Shown here: one piece after another, positions 9,003 to 16,329 of the stretch | How the letters are laid out: each line of letters opens with the position of its first letter | How positions within the stretch are numbered: position 1 is the stretch's first letter | Assembly (NCBI RefSeq): GCF_001017175.1 | Contig: NZ_LCYG01000023.1 | Span: forward strand, 113,473-177,472 | Reading direction: 5' to 3' | Length of the DNA: 64,000 bases | From: Microvirga vignae | GTDB taxonomy: Bacteria > Pseudomonadota > Alphaproteobacteria > Rhizobiales > Beijerinckiaceae | Position numbers and translations under genes: made by a program | The notes under the pieces: model-generated | What the model saw: the letters and a program-made list of their open reading frames with translations, nothing else | What the model was told of the DNA's origin: nothing | Databases searched by the model: none

Positions 9003-10364
9003 CTAGTGCCAATCCGGGCCCGCCCTACTGGGTTGGTTGCGATCTGAGCTCCGCCTGACCTCGACCGAAGATGCGAGCGGTTTGGTCTTCTCCGTCTGCG
9101 CCGCCTCCTGTGCGTTGGGGCCATCGACAATGAGGCGGGCACCTCGCTGATACGTCAGATAGTTCCAGAACCAGTTGAGGGCGACGACGGCGCGGTTGCG
9201 CAGGCCAATTAGGAAGTAGACGTGTGCAAAGCCCCAGAACAACCAGCCCAAGAAGCCCGTCAGGTGCATGTGATCGAGCCTCACCACCGCAGCCTTGCGG
9301 CCGATCGTGGCGAGGTCGCCTTGATGACGGTACCGGAACGGCCCGAGGTTGGGTCTTCCTGTGATCCTTGCCGCAATGACATCCGCTACGTAACGGCCCA
9401 TCTGCTTCGCCGCCGGAGCAATGCCGGGCACCATCCGTCCGGTCTCGTCGGCCGCCGCCGCGGTGTCGCCGACCACAAATATCTCAGGTCGGCCAGGAAC
9501 CGTGAGATCCGGGCTGACCTTCACCCGCCCGGCCCGATCTCTCTCCGCCCCGATCCACTCGGCCGCCGGCGAGGCGACGACACCCGCAGCCCACACGATT
9601 GTACCGGCCTCAATCCGCGATTCCTCCAGATCGACCCCACGTTCGTCGCAGTGCGTCACCCGGGCCTGGGTCATGACCTCCACCCCCATCCGCTCCAAGG
9701 CCTCCCGCGCATAGGCCGAAAGATCTTCGGGAAAGGTGGGTAGCAGGCGCGGACCGGCTTCGATCAGGATCACGCGGGTGGCGTGCGGGTCGATGCGCCG
9801 GAACTCGGCGGGCAAAGCATGATGCGCCACCTCGGCGATGGCCCCGGCCATCTCGACGCCCGTGGGACCGCCGCCAACCACCACAAACGTGAGCAGCCCC
9901 CGCCGTTCCTCGACATCTTCGATCAGTTCAGCTTGCTCGAAGGCTGTCAGGATCCTGCGGCGGATGGCAGTCGCGTCCTGAATCTGCTTCAAGCCTGGAG
10001 CAACGGACGCCCACTCCGGGTGGCCGAAGTAGGAGTGCGTGGCACCCGTGGCAAGAACCAGGTAGTCGTAAGGCACGGTCACGGGCCCGGCATGAACAAG
10101 CCGTTGCTCCGTATCGATGGCGGTCACGTTCGCCATCAGGACGGTTGTATTCGTCTGCCGCTTGAGGATGCCGCGGATCGGCCAGGCGATGTCGGCCGGC
10201 GACAGGGCGGCTGTCGCGACCTGGTAGAGCAAGGGCTGGAAATAGTGGAAGTTATGACGGTCGATCACGGTCACCTCGACCGGGAGCCGCGCCAGGGACT
10301 GGGCGACCGTCAGCCCGCCGAACCCTGCTCCAACGATCACGACCTTCGGCACAGTGTTGGTCAT
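9003..10364 (-). CDS. ndh: Type II NADH:quinone oxidoreductase (NDH-2)
   Basis: A 453-residue flavoprotein from the ATG at 10364 (GGGAG upstream). It starts with MTNTVPKVVIVGAGFGGLTVAQSLA, the FAD-binding GxGxxG, followed by HNFHYFQPLLYQVATAALSP, the family signature. A second Rossmann motif (FVVVGGGPTGVEMAGAIAE) binds NADH, and IFVVGDTAAA is the C-terminal FAD motif. VPGIAPAAKQMGRYVA and the aromatic tail region (HLTGFLGWLFWGFAHVYFLIGLRNR) are also typical and likely mediate membrane and quinone binding. It passes electrons from NADH to quinone without pumping protons. The frame is open further upstream (to 10475), but that part lacks conserved features. Confidence 0.93.
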   Translation of the reverse strand: MTNTVPKVVIVGAGFGGLTVAQSLARLPVEVTVIDRHNFHYFQPLLYQVATAALSPADIAWPIRGILKRQTNTTVLMANVTAIDTEQRLVHAGPVTVPYDYLVLATGATHSYFGHPEWASVAPGLKQIQDATAIRRRILTAFEQAELIEDVEERRGLLTFVVVGGGPTGVEMAGAIAEVAHHALPAEFRRIDPHATRVILIEAGPRLLPTFPEDLSAYAREALERMGVEVMTQARVTHCDERGVDLEESRIEAGTIVWAAGVVASPAAEWIGAERDRAGRVKVSPDLTVPGRPEIFVVGDTAAAADETGRMVPGIAPAAKQMGRYVADVIAARITGRPNLGPFRYRHQGDLATIGRKAAVVRLDHMHLTGFLGWLFWGFAHVYFLIGLRNRAVVALNWFWNYLTYQRGARLIVDGPNAQEAAQTEKTKPLASSVEVRRSSDRNQPSRAGPDWH

Positions 10365-10487
10365 GGTGCTCCCGTTGTCTGTCGAGGTCCACCGGACGGG
10401 CGGATCCTCGCACTGCCAACCGAGGCACGGTCCCGATGTTCCCTCCACGACGGCAACGGTAGCTGCCCCCTTCAACCACTCTCCAGG

Positions 10488-10742
10488 TTACTTGGCCATC
10501 CGTTCATCGGGGATCTCGCCGGTGGCGGCGGAATTCGCTTCTACCACGGTAACGGGCGGAGCATCCTCCACCGTCGCCTCGGAGCGCTCCTGGCCCTGAT
10601 CAGCCAGTTCACGTTCGGCTCTGAACCAATGGTCCTCGGGATTGCCGGCGCGGCCCTCACTTTCCCAGATCTCATAGGCCCGTTGTCGGATCCTGTCATC
10701 TTGGCTGGTAACGATAGCTGCGGCAGACACTATGTCGGACAT
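10488..10742 (-). CDS. DUF2934 small protein
   Basis: An 84-residue protein with the DUF2934 core RIRQRAYEIWESEGR followed by EDHWFRAERELADQ; the pattern R-AY-IWE-GRP-G--E-HW--AE is diagnostic. A GGGAG ribosome binding site precedes the ATG at 10742. The family is common in Hyphomicrobiales, has no enzyme motif, and is often near general stress genes. The remainder is a flexible acidic tail. The gap to the NADH dehydrogenase gene downstream is about 120 bp on the same strand. Confidence 0.82.
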   Translation of the reverse strand: MSDIVSAAAIVTSQDDRIRQRAYEIWESEGRAGNPEDHWFRAERELADQGQERSEATVEDAPPVTVVEANSAATGEIPDERMAK

Positions 10743-10845
10743 GATCGTCTCCCTTGTCCTGGCACCCGTTAATGATCAGGCCAGGGGGATGTTCACCGCT
10801 TGCCGTTATGGATGTGGCTGCCGCACGCGAGGCTTACCTGCGAAC

Positions 10846-10890
10846 CCATGAACGACGGGGAGCCACCCCCATGAACAACGGGGAGCCACC
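10846..10890. repeat. Two-copy tandem repeat (23 bp period)
   Basis: CCATGAACGACGGGGAGCCA (10846-10865) recurs at 10869 with one base changed (AACAACG for AACGACG). It lies inside a 480 bp stretch (10743-11221) without a convincing gene. Both copies contain an ATG and a GGGGAG, but neither opens a long frame. Also in this stretch, TGTCCGGTAA and TTATCGGACA near 10985-11011 form an imperfect inverted repeat, which could be an operator or the end of a small element. Confidence 0.5.
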
Positions 10891-11221
10891 GGGGCTTTCC
10901 GGCTGGACCTTGTCTTCCGCAGCGTATCGTCTGCCCTGAAAGTCTATTTTGGTTCGCTTTTTGAAGTTCAGAATGTGGTGAGCGATGTCCGGTAATCCCT
11001 ACTTATCGGACATTGCCATTGCTCCGCTGACATTTAACCCGGAGCTCACGTCGGGTGATCTATCACGAGTTGCAGTGGTTTCTCTATGCGCCTAATTGAG
11101 ATTCCGGTCAGTTTAGACCCACATCACTGGCAGCATGTTAGTAGCGGCTTACTGCTCAAAATGATCGATGACATGCATTCGTGAGACGATGCAAACTTTC
11201 GTAGAGTAACCTTCGATAAAC

Positions 11222-13540
11222 TCATTCGTGTAAATCATCGAATATGGAGCGGGCGCCTCTTGCAGATGAGGGCGATGGCGCGACCGTATAGTCATCGTCT
11301 TCCGGTGCCCATGGATTATTCTTACGATCCTCAATGAAGCTCTCGATTCTGCTCTGCGCCTCATCTATTGCTTCTCTCCCTTCCTCAAATAAGAAGCAGC
11401 GATCAAGTGCTTTGAGAGAATCTCTCAATAGACTAAGAGCCTCAGCAGCATCCTCATGATAACTGACGTTGTCTGCAGCTTCTTCAACGACACCTTCTAA
11501 CTTGGGAAGCAGGTTTTCTCTAATCTGAAAACCCAATCGGACAAGCTCAAGCGGCTCAAAGAGCGAAAGGTTGAGCTCATCATCCAGAAATGTGGCGTCG
11601 CAATCATCTAAGAGAGCATCCCGCAACATGGATACACCAACTCGGCGGGCATCCTCTGGGAGCCTCCCTATCTCCTTTAACCTACGGATCAACCGGAGTA
11701 ATGGGCTCCATCTAACCTGGGTGTACGACCACGTTTCCCGGCTCAGGACCTCAGGCACGTTGTCCAAGACCAAATTGAGAAACGCATTATCGGCACGTTC
11801 AGCCAGAAAATTGAAAAGCCTGCCGTTTGCGTCACGATCGCTAGGGCACCTGCGTACCCGCTCTAAGAGCAATTCATAGTACTGTGGCGGCACCCGCACG
11901 GGGAATCCGTAAACTCCTACAGATCCACATGCGACTTGCGTGAAAATATCTTCCGCTTTCGCTCCACGAAGAAAAATCTCTACTGACTCGGGATTACGAG
12001 CAACCACATCCGCATATGCATCAAAGATTGTAGGATGCTTGTAAATCCAAACAAGCTGGTCTTGATCTTGAACATTCAGGACCATGCTACCCTTCAAGTT
12101 CTGAAGAGCCGTTCTGATTTGTGGCAATTTGATATTTGTCTGCTCTTCAACCAGAGATAAAGCAGGATCGTCGCTGGAAAGCGGGGATGGCACGCGTCCG
12201 CCATGAAGGAACATCAAAGCTAGTGCTGCTCGTGCCTCAGATGGAAGTTCCTCAATGGTCCGAGCTAAGAAAGCCTTCGGCTCTGAAATGAACCGCATCA
12301 ACCCACTTTTCTCGAGGCTGATCTCTCGCGTGAACGCTCGATATCCGAGCCGTCGGGCGATTTCAGGTAGAAACATATGGTGCTGGGCTACATCAGATAA
12401 AAAAGGTGCAATCCTCTTGCGCCATAATCCCGTCTGATCGCCTACCTTAATATGGTTGTAAAGGATCTGCTCTTTTTCCTCCTGAGTCAGATCAGCCAAG
12501 TTGATAGTTATTTGGCTTTCCTCACCCTCTTCTAAAGAGGGAATTGAGGAGAATCTAAGTTCTTTCCTTGCCTCATTCCAGATGTAATCACGAGTAGTAA
12601 AGACAAACCGATTGCCTTTTGACAGAGCAGTCTTCAGCTCTGGAATTCTCCTTACCCACTCATCGACATAGTCGCGACGGATTTGGTTAGCACCGAAAGC
12701 ATCATCGATCCAGAAAAAGCGTTTAGTTTCATGGGGGTTCCAGCGGTCTGAAAATTCACTAGGCCTATCCACTCGGACGACATCCGCCGCTTCGTTATCC
12801 AGAGCATTTGCCGCGAGGATCGCTGCGATTGTTGATTTTCCCGATGCTGGTTCTCCAATCAGCATAACAATCCCGTGTTGATGAAGCGCTTCGACCGCCT
12901 TTCGATGAGCAGCTGTCGGAACATAGGTCGCCAGCCCATCATCACCGAGACGCTGCAGGACTGCACGAGCCTGATCAATCCGGCGGGCATCGGTTATCCA
13001 TCCGAGATCCCCGAGACCATACACGCGTGGTACAAGTGCCCTGAGCTTCGGGCTCGAGCGCAGATAGAGCGTAATCGCATCTCGGCCAAGGACCGTTGGC
13101 ACCCGAACGCCAAGTGACTTTAACCATTGCGAAGCCTCCGCTTCAACGGGCCCGTCAACGGTCATGTTGGTCATAAGCACGTAACCTTCTGCGAGGCCAT
13201 CTCGCACGAGGTCGCGAATGCTTTCCTCTTCCCCTTTTAAATCTGACACCCGCAGTCGTCGATCTGCCTTGGAAGTGAACTTACACTGGATGGTTGAAAC
13301 AGAAGGGTTATTGAGCGTCCCCGTTCCAGGCCATTGACCGAGAAATGCAGCATCTCGGCCCCCATCCTGGGCTGGACGGAAAATTGTCACCACTCGCCCG
13401 AGAACTTCGCGCGCAATTTCTGCACATAAATCCTGGAAGGCTTTCCACCCAAGTGTGTGCAGCGCAAAATCAACCTCTTGAGCCTGTGGTGTCCGGGCAA
13501 CTTGGCTGCCCGCGGTATTTTCAGGTTGGCCGACGTTCAT
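11222..13540 (-). CDS. Nuclease-STAND protein: Mrr-like REase domain plus nSTAND NTPase
   Basis: A 772-residue protein. Residues about 25-150 form a restriction-endonuclease-fold domain: Asp63 in GGRDAAF and Gln85-x-Lys87 in IQCKFT give the D...(Q/E)xK catalytic pattern. A P-loop NTPase follows with Walker A GEPASGKST (229-237) and Walker B RFFWIDDAF (Asp279/Asp280), of the STAND/nSTAND3 kind. Residues 400-772 are helical, with no recognised repeat, and probably act as the sensor. The architecture nuclease effector + STAND NTPase + long sensor is that of Avs-like anti-phage receptors: a viral ligand would drive oligomerisation and DNA cleavage (inference from family). It is the second gene of a minus-strand pair, 56 bp after the OLD-type gene. 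Confidence 0.85.
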   Translation of the reverse strand: MNVGQPENTAGSQVARTPQAQEVDFALHTLGWKAFQDLCAEIAREVLGRVVTIFRPAQDGGRDAAFLGQWPGTGTLNNPSVSTIQCKFTSKADRRLRVSDLKGEEESIRDLVRDGLAEGYVLMTNMTVDGPVEAEASQWLKSLGVRVPTVLGRDAITLYLRSSPKLRALVPRVYGLGDLGWITDARRIDQARAVLQRLGDDGLATYVPTAAHRKAVEALHQHGIVMLIGEPASGKSTIAAILAANALDNEAADVVRVDRPSEFSDRWNPHETKRFFWIDDAFGANQIRRDYVDEWVRRIPELKTALSKGNRFVFTTRDYIWNEARKELRFSSIPSLEEGEESQITINLADLTQEEKEQILYNHIKVGDQTGLWRKRIAPFLSDVAQHHMFLPEIARRLGYRAFTREISLEKSGLMRFISEPKAFLARTIEELPSEARAALALMFLHGGRVPSPLSSDDPALSLVEEQTNIKLPQIRTALQNLKGSMVLNVQDQDQLVWIYKHPTIFDAYADVVARNPESVEIFLRGAKAEDIFTQVACGSVGVYGFPVRVPPQYYELLLERVRRCPSDRDANGRLFNFLAERADNAFLNLVLDNVPEVLSRETWSYTQVRWSPLLRLIRRLKEIGRLPEDARRVGVSMLRDALLDDCDATFLDDELNLSLFEPLELVRLGFQIRENLLPKLEGVVEEAADNVSYHEDAAEALSLLRDSLKALDRCFLFEEGREAIDEAQSRIESFIEDRKNNPWAPEDDDYTVAPSPSSARGARSIFDDLHE

Positions 13541-13596
13541 TTCTCACTCACGAGTCTAGGCTCAGTATTTATGTGCAGCTCGATCTATATCAGGCA

Positions 13597-15591
13597 CTAG
13601 TCTCGAATAGCGGCAATTGCCTCAACTATCGAGGCAAGCGTCCCACTTTGGCGCCCTTGCTTTGCACAGGCTTCAAGAACCTCCTTCATAGCGCGGGGTG
13701 TCTTTTGGACGTCAGAACGTGCCTCCATTCCGAATTTAGCCCGGGCAGCCTCCAACTCGCCATCGAACAGATCAGACCCTATTTCCTCTCGAAGGGTAGC
13801 TTCGAGGTGCTGCTCAAAGCATGCATAACTCGCTTCTACCGCACTAAGAGCATCGGAAATCAGTGCTTCCGGCCGGCCTACGAGTCTCATAAGCGCTCGG
13901 TTGATATCTGCCTGTTTGACATTTTGCCCGTTCCGGTCGCAATCCCAGATAACGAATGTCGGAATCTCGAGTTCGGAAAATATTGCCGAAGGCTTATCTA
14001 ATTTGGTCTTCCCATCAACTGGCAAAACGGCAATGCCAAGCGCCTCAAGATCAATACCTTTTAGTGATGCCGCGGCAAAGATCGCAGCACGATCACTTAC
14101 GCCTTCAACAAGTACCACACCGTCTGCAAAGAATCCTTCAGCAACCTCCGTGTTTATTGTGTGAAGTCGGACTCGCAGGGTATCTGGCGAGAAGCTCCCT
14201 TCTGGACGTTGCCAGGCTTTCTCCAAACGTCTGGCAACTGACTCAAGCGTGGATGATGTAAGATGGCATTCTTTGTGGTCGTGGCCATCTACCCGGTGAC
14301 GGCGCGCTAACCGGATTTCATCGAACCGATCAATCGAAACGAATAGGGCGGAGTGTGAGGCAAAGATTACCTGGGTTTGCGTTGCAACACCTGGGAGGCT
14401 GCCATCGCATAGACTTGACAAGACCTTCGCAAAATGACGCTGCTTGGTTGGATGCTGGTAGAGTTCGGGCTCCTCAACTGCGAGGATGAGTCCAGGCATG
14501 ACATGAGATGGAAGTGGGACATCGCTCTTGATCTCACAATCTTCTTCGTTGCCTTGTTGCTCCGAGCCATTAAGCCTTGCTTGCTCTGCAGCTACTGCTT
14601 TTGTGAGGTGCTGAAGGAGTGTGAGGACGAACGCGCGCTGGAGCCCGTGCCCTTTTTTGTCAACTGGTCCCTCGAACCCGTCATCGTCGAGGAACACATC
14701 AGCGTTTGGCAAAGGCACTTCAAGCTCGTTCGGAGCCTGCCAGCGCAGTGTTACACCCGCCTCGGCGTAAAACACCTGCAGAGTTTTCGTAAGCTCACCG
14801 GATAATAGCCCGAGTTCCTGAAGCTTCGAGGGATCAGTTAACTCTCGGTACTGTTCACTAACTGTCCTCTGCCAAGTCTTGACATCCTCTCGCTGTAGGA
14901 CCGCACTTCGGACCACTAACTCCATCAGTCGGGCGATGACTGCACCTTTCCCGTCAACTGCGTCCGCTGATGCGTCCCGAACGGCTGGGATAAAGACAAA
15001 GTTTGTTGACTTTTGCAGTGAACCTTTTGCTACGTTCGTGAATCCGAAGAATTGGCCATCATCTCGCTGCAACGTGAGGAGGTGCGGGTTTTGCGTTTCC
15101 CAGATCTGAAGTGCGCCAGGGATATCATCGGCTCTCCTAACTGCTGGTAATGTTTCATATATCGCGTCGCTCTCACGAGTTTTTCGATATGCTTCGTTAC
15201 GGGCCTGAGCACCGTTCGCAGCCCGAATTTCTGCAAATCCAGCATGCTGCAGTGTCATTCCATAGTAGCGGCCGTTATTTCGCCCCGCGGCAGCTTCGAA
15301 AATCCGGACTACGGACATCTCATCGCAGTGTATATGGGAAGCAAATATTTCTCGCTCTTCCCTACTAAAATCTGAAAATGTAAGTGCGATTTCTATCGGC
15401 CCATCTGTCTTACGACCGAAAAAATCGTCCAGCTCTACAGTCGTCGACTGGCCGTAAAATCGATCTATCGCTCGGAGTAGCGTTGATTTACCTGCACCGT
15501 TGGCACCAAGAATAGCCGTTTGCTTGTTTATTTCGATAGTAGTCTCTCGGATTGAGCGGAAATTCTTCACGTTAACGCGCTTAAGTATCAT
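13597..15591 (-). CDS. OLD-family ATP-dependent endonuclease (ABC ATPase + TOPRIM)
   Basis: A 664-residue protein. N-terminal ABC-type ATPase: MILKRVNVKNFRSIRETTIEI, Walker A GANGAGKST (29-37), signature region around KKGHGLQRAF (311-320), Walker B LILAVEEPELYQHP (near 372) and the switch FASHSALFV. The C-terminal TOPRIM nuclease has Glu495 in VVLVEGVSDR, Asp525 in LPVDGKTKL and the DxD-like WDCDRNG (549-551). OLD proteins cut DNA and act in phage defence (P2 OLD, GajA). There is no UvrD-like gajB next to it, so this is not a standard Gabija system. GGGAGC precedes the ATG at 15591. It is the promoter-proximal gene of the pair with the nuclease-STAND gene, which argues for a joint function. 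Confidence 0.9.
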   Translation of the reverse strand: MILKRVNVKNFRSIRETTIEINKQTAILGANGAGKSTLLRAIDRFYGQSTTVELDDFFGRKTDGPIEIALTFSDFSREEREIFASHIHCDEMSVVRIFEAAAGRNNGRYYGMTLQHAGFAEIRAANGAQARNEAYRKTRESDAIYETLPAVRRADDIPGALQIWETQNPHLLTLQRDDGQFFGFTNVAKGSLQKSTNFVFIPAVRDASADAVDGKGAVIARLMELVVRSAVLQREDVKTWQRTVSEQYRELTDPSKLQELGLLSGELTKTLQVFYAEAGVTLRWQAPNELEVPLPNADVFLDDDGFEGPVDKKGHGLQRAFVLTLLQHLTKAVAAEQARLNGSEQQGNEEDCEIKSDVPLPSHVMPGLILAVEEPELYQHPTKQRHFAKVLSSLCDGSLPGVATQTQVIFASHSALFVSIDRFDEIRLARRHRVDGHDHKECHLTSSTLESVARRLEKAWQRPEGSFSPDTLRVRLHTINTEVAEGFFADGVVLVEGVSDRAAIFAAASLKGIDLEALGIAVLPVDGKTKLDKPSAIFSELEIPTFVIWDCDRNGQNVKQADINRALMRLVGRPEALISDALSAVEASYACFEQHLEATLREEIGSDLFDGELEAARAKFGMEARSDVQKTPRAMKEVLEACAKQGRQSGTLASIVEAIAAIRD

Positions 15592-16029
15592 TGCTCCCGC
15601 CCCCCAAGCGGTATTGGGAGGCTAAATGGCTGCTTCAAAGTTGGAAGCCCAAATTGGTCTGTTGGGCCGACTGTCCTCAGCTTTTCGAGACGCGATGAAT
15701 TCAACATAGTGGCGTGTCGGTCCTACCCAATGTCGGACATTAAGTATATTTTGACAGACACCCGCCGAACGCGATCAAACCAAGCAACGAATCCACTCAC
15801 GCAGTGAGCTTTTGCGTGGTGAGCGGCGTGCCCGCTCTGATAATCACGTGGCCAGGTCCGCGAGGGACTCTTGGCTCCTCTGTGAAGTTGGGTGCGCAGG
15901 GACAGATTGACGCGGTGATTCGAAGCAGTCGAGGCAGGGTTGTTGTATCAGCGTTGTATCACGCAGTTCCTTGAAGGCTGCGCCCCAGAGCCAATCGCTA
16001 CTAAATTCTTGAATCTCATCAGAAAATTT
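15592..16029. promoter_or_regulatory. Upstream region of the OLD/STAND unit
   Basis: About 440 bp without a convincing gene between the start of the OLD-type gene and the tRNA fragment. It must hold the promoter of the minus-strand defence pair. AATGTCGGACATT at 15729-15741 is a near palindrome; the core TCGGACATT recurs on the far side of the unit near 11004. I see no clear -35/-10 pair. Confidence 0.35.
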
Positions 16030-16077
16030 TGGAGCGGGCGATGGGAATCGAACCCACGACATTCAGCTTGGGAAGCT
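16030..16077 (-). pseudogene. 3' fragment of tRNA-Gly (CCC), probable attachment-site scar
   Basis: Read on the minus strand, this 48 bp segment is the 3' part of a tRNA-Gly: anticodon loop TTCCCAA (anticodon CCC), variable region, T arm GTGGGTTCGATTCCCAT, acceptor strand CGCCCGC and encoded CCA. Similarity stops just 5' of the anticodon loop. No D arm follows, although GCGGGC at 16087-16092 could be a displaced 5' acceptor strand. A 3' tRNA half ending at the anticodon is the classic product of integration by a tyrosine recombinase. By orientation the inserted DNA would lie to the right (from 16078), ending at an intact tRNA-Gly that is not in this window. The alternative is a tRNA gene that lost its D arm. 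Confidence 0.65.
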
Positions 16078-16125
16078 AGCATACAGGCCCGCGATCCGCG
16101 CGAGCCTGTACATGTATTTGTCCGA

Positions 16126-16329
16126 TCAAAGGTATCGGATATCGAAACGTGTCTTCAGCCGCTCAAACGAATCTCGCCTGCGAACAAGTCCGGTTAGGGT
16201 ACTGATCAACTGATCTGGCCCCACCTGAAGGGCCTCTGATAGCTGATCAATGGCATCGACCAAATCTTTGATTCTCCTCCTCTGGTTGAGATCATTGTAC
16301 TCGGTCAGCTCATCCTCGATCCTAAACAT
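16126..16329 (-). CDS. Small protein partnered with the FtsH-like protease
   Basis: A 67-residue protein from the ATG at 16329, which overlaps the last 8 bases of the protease gene (ATGTTTAG) and has a G-rich ribosome binding site just upstream. A start 12 bases earlier (16341) is also possible. The protein is short, highly charged and predicted helical (FRIEDELTEYNDLNQRRRIKDLVDAIDQLSE), followed by QLISTLTGLVRRRDSFERLKTRFDIRYL. No family is recognised. The overlap implies translational coupling, so it may be an adaptor or regulator of the protease (inference). Confidence 0.7.
   Translation of the reverse strand: MFRIEDELTEYNDLNQRRRIKDLVDAIDQLSEALQVGPDQLISTLTGLVRRRDSFERLKTRFDIRYL

Noticed and set aside
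8611..9012. Minus-strand open frame of 133 codons
   Set aside because: Composition not protein-like, no ribosome binding site, and it overlaps the end of the NADH dehydrogenase gene.
9783..10772. Plus-strand open frame of 329 codons opposite the NADH dehydrogenase
   Set aside because: No ribosome binding site or domain; shadow of a strongly supported gene.
10846..10890. Possible start of a CRISPR array
   Set aside because: Only two adjacent copies without spacers.
13597..15591. Gabija system
   Set aside because: GajA-like architecture is present, but the expected UvrD-like helicase gene is absent; the neighbour is a nuclease-STAND gene.
15844..16197. Short open frames running through the tRNA-Gly fragment
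   Set aside because: Their translations (SPAPKF..., SGRWESNPRH...) are the usual artefacts of reading a tRNA gene as protein.
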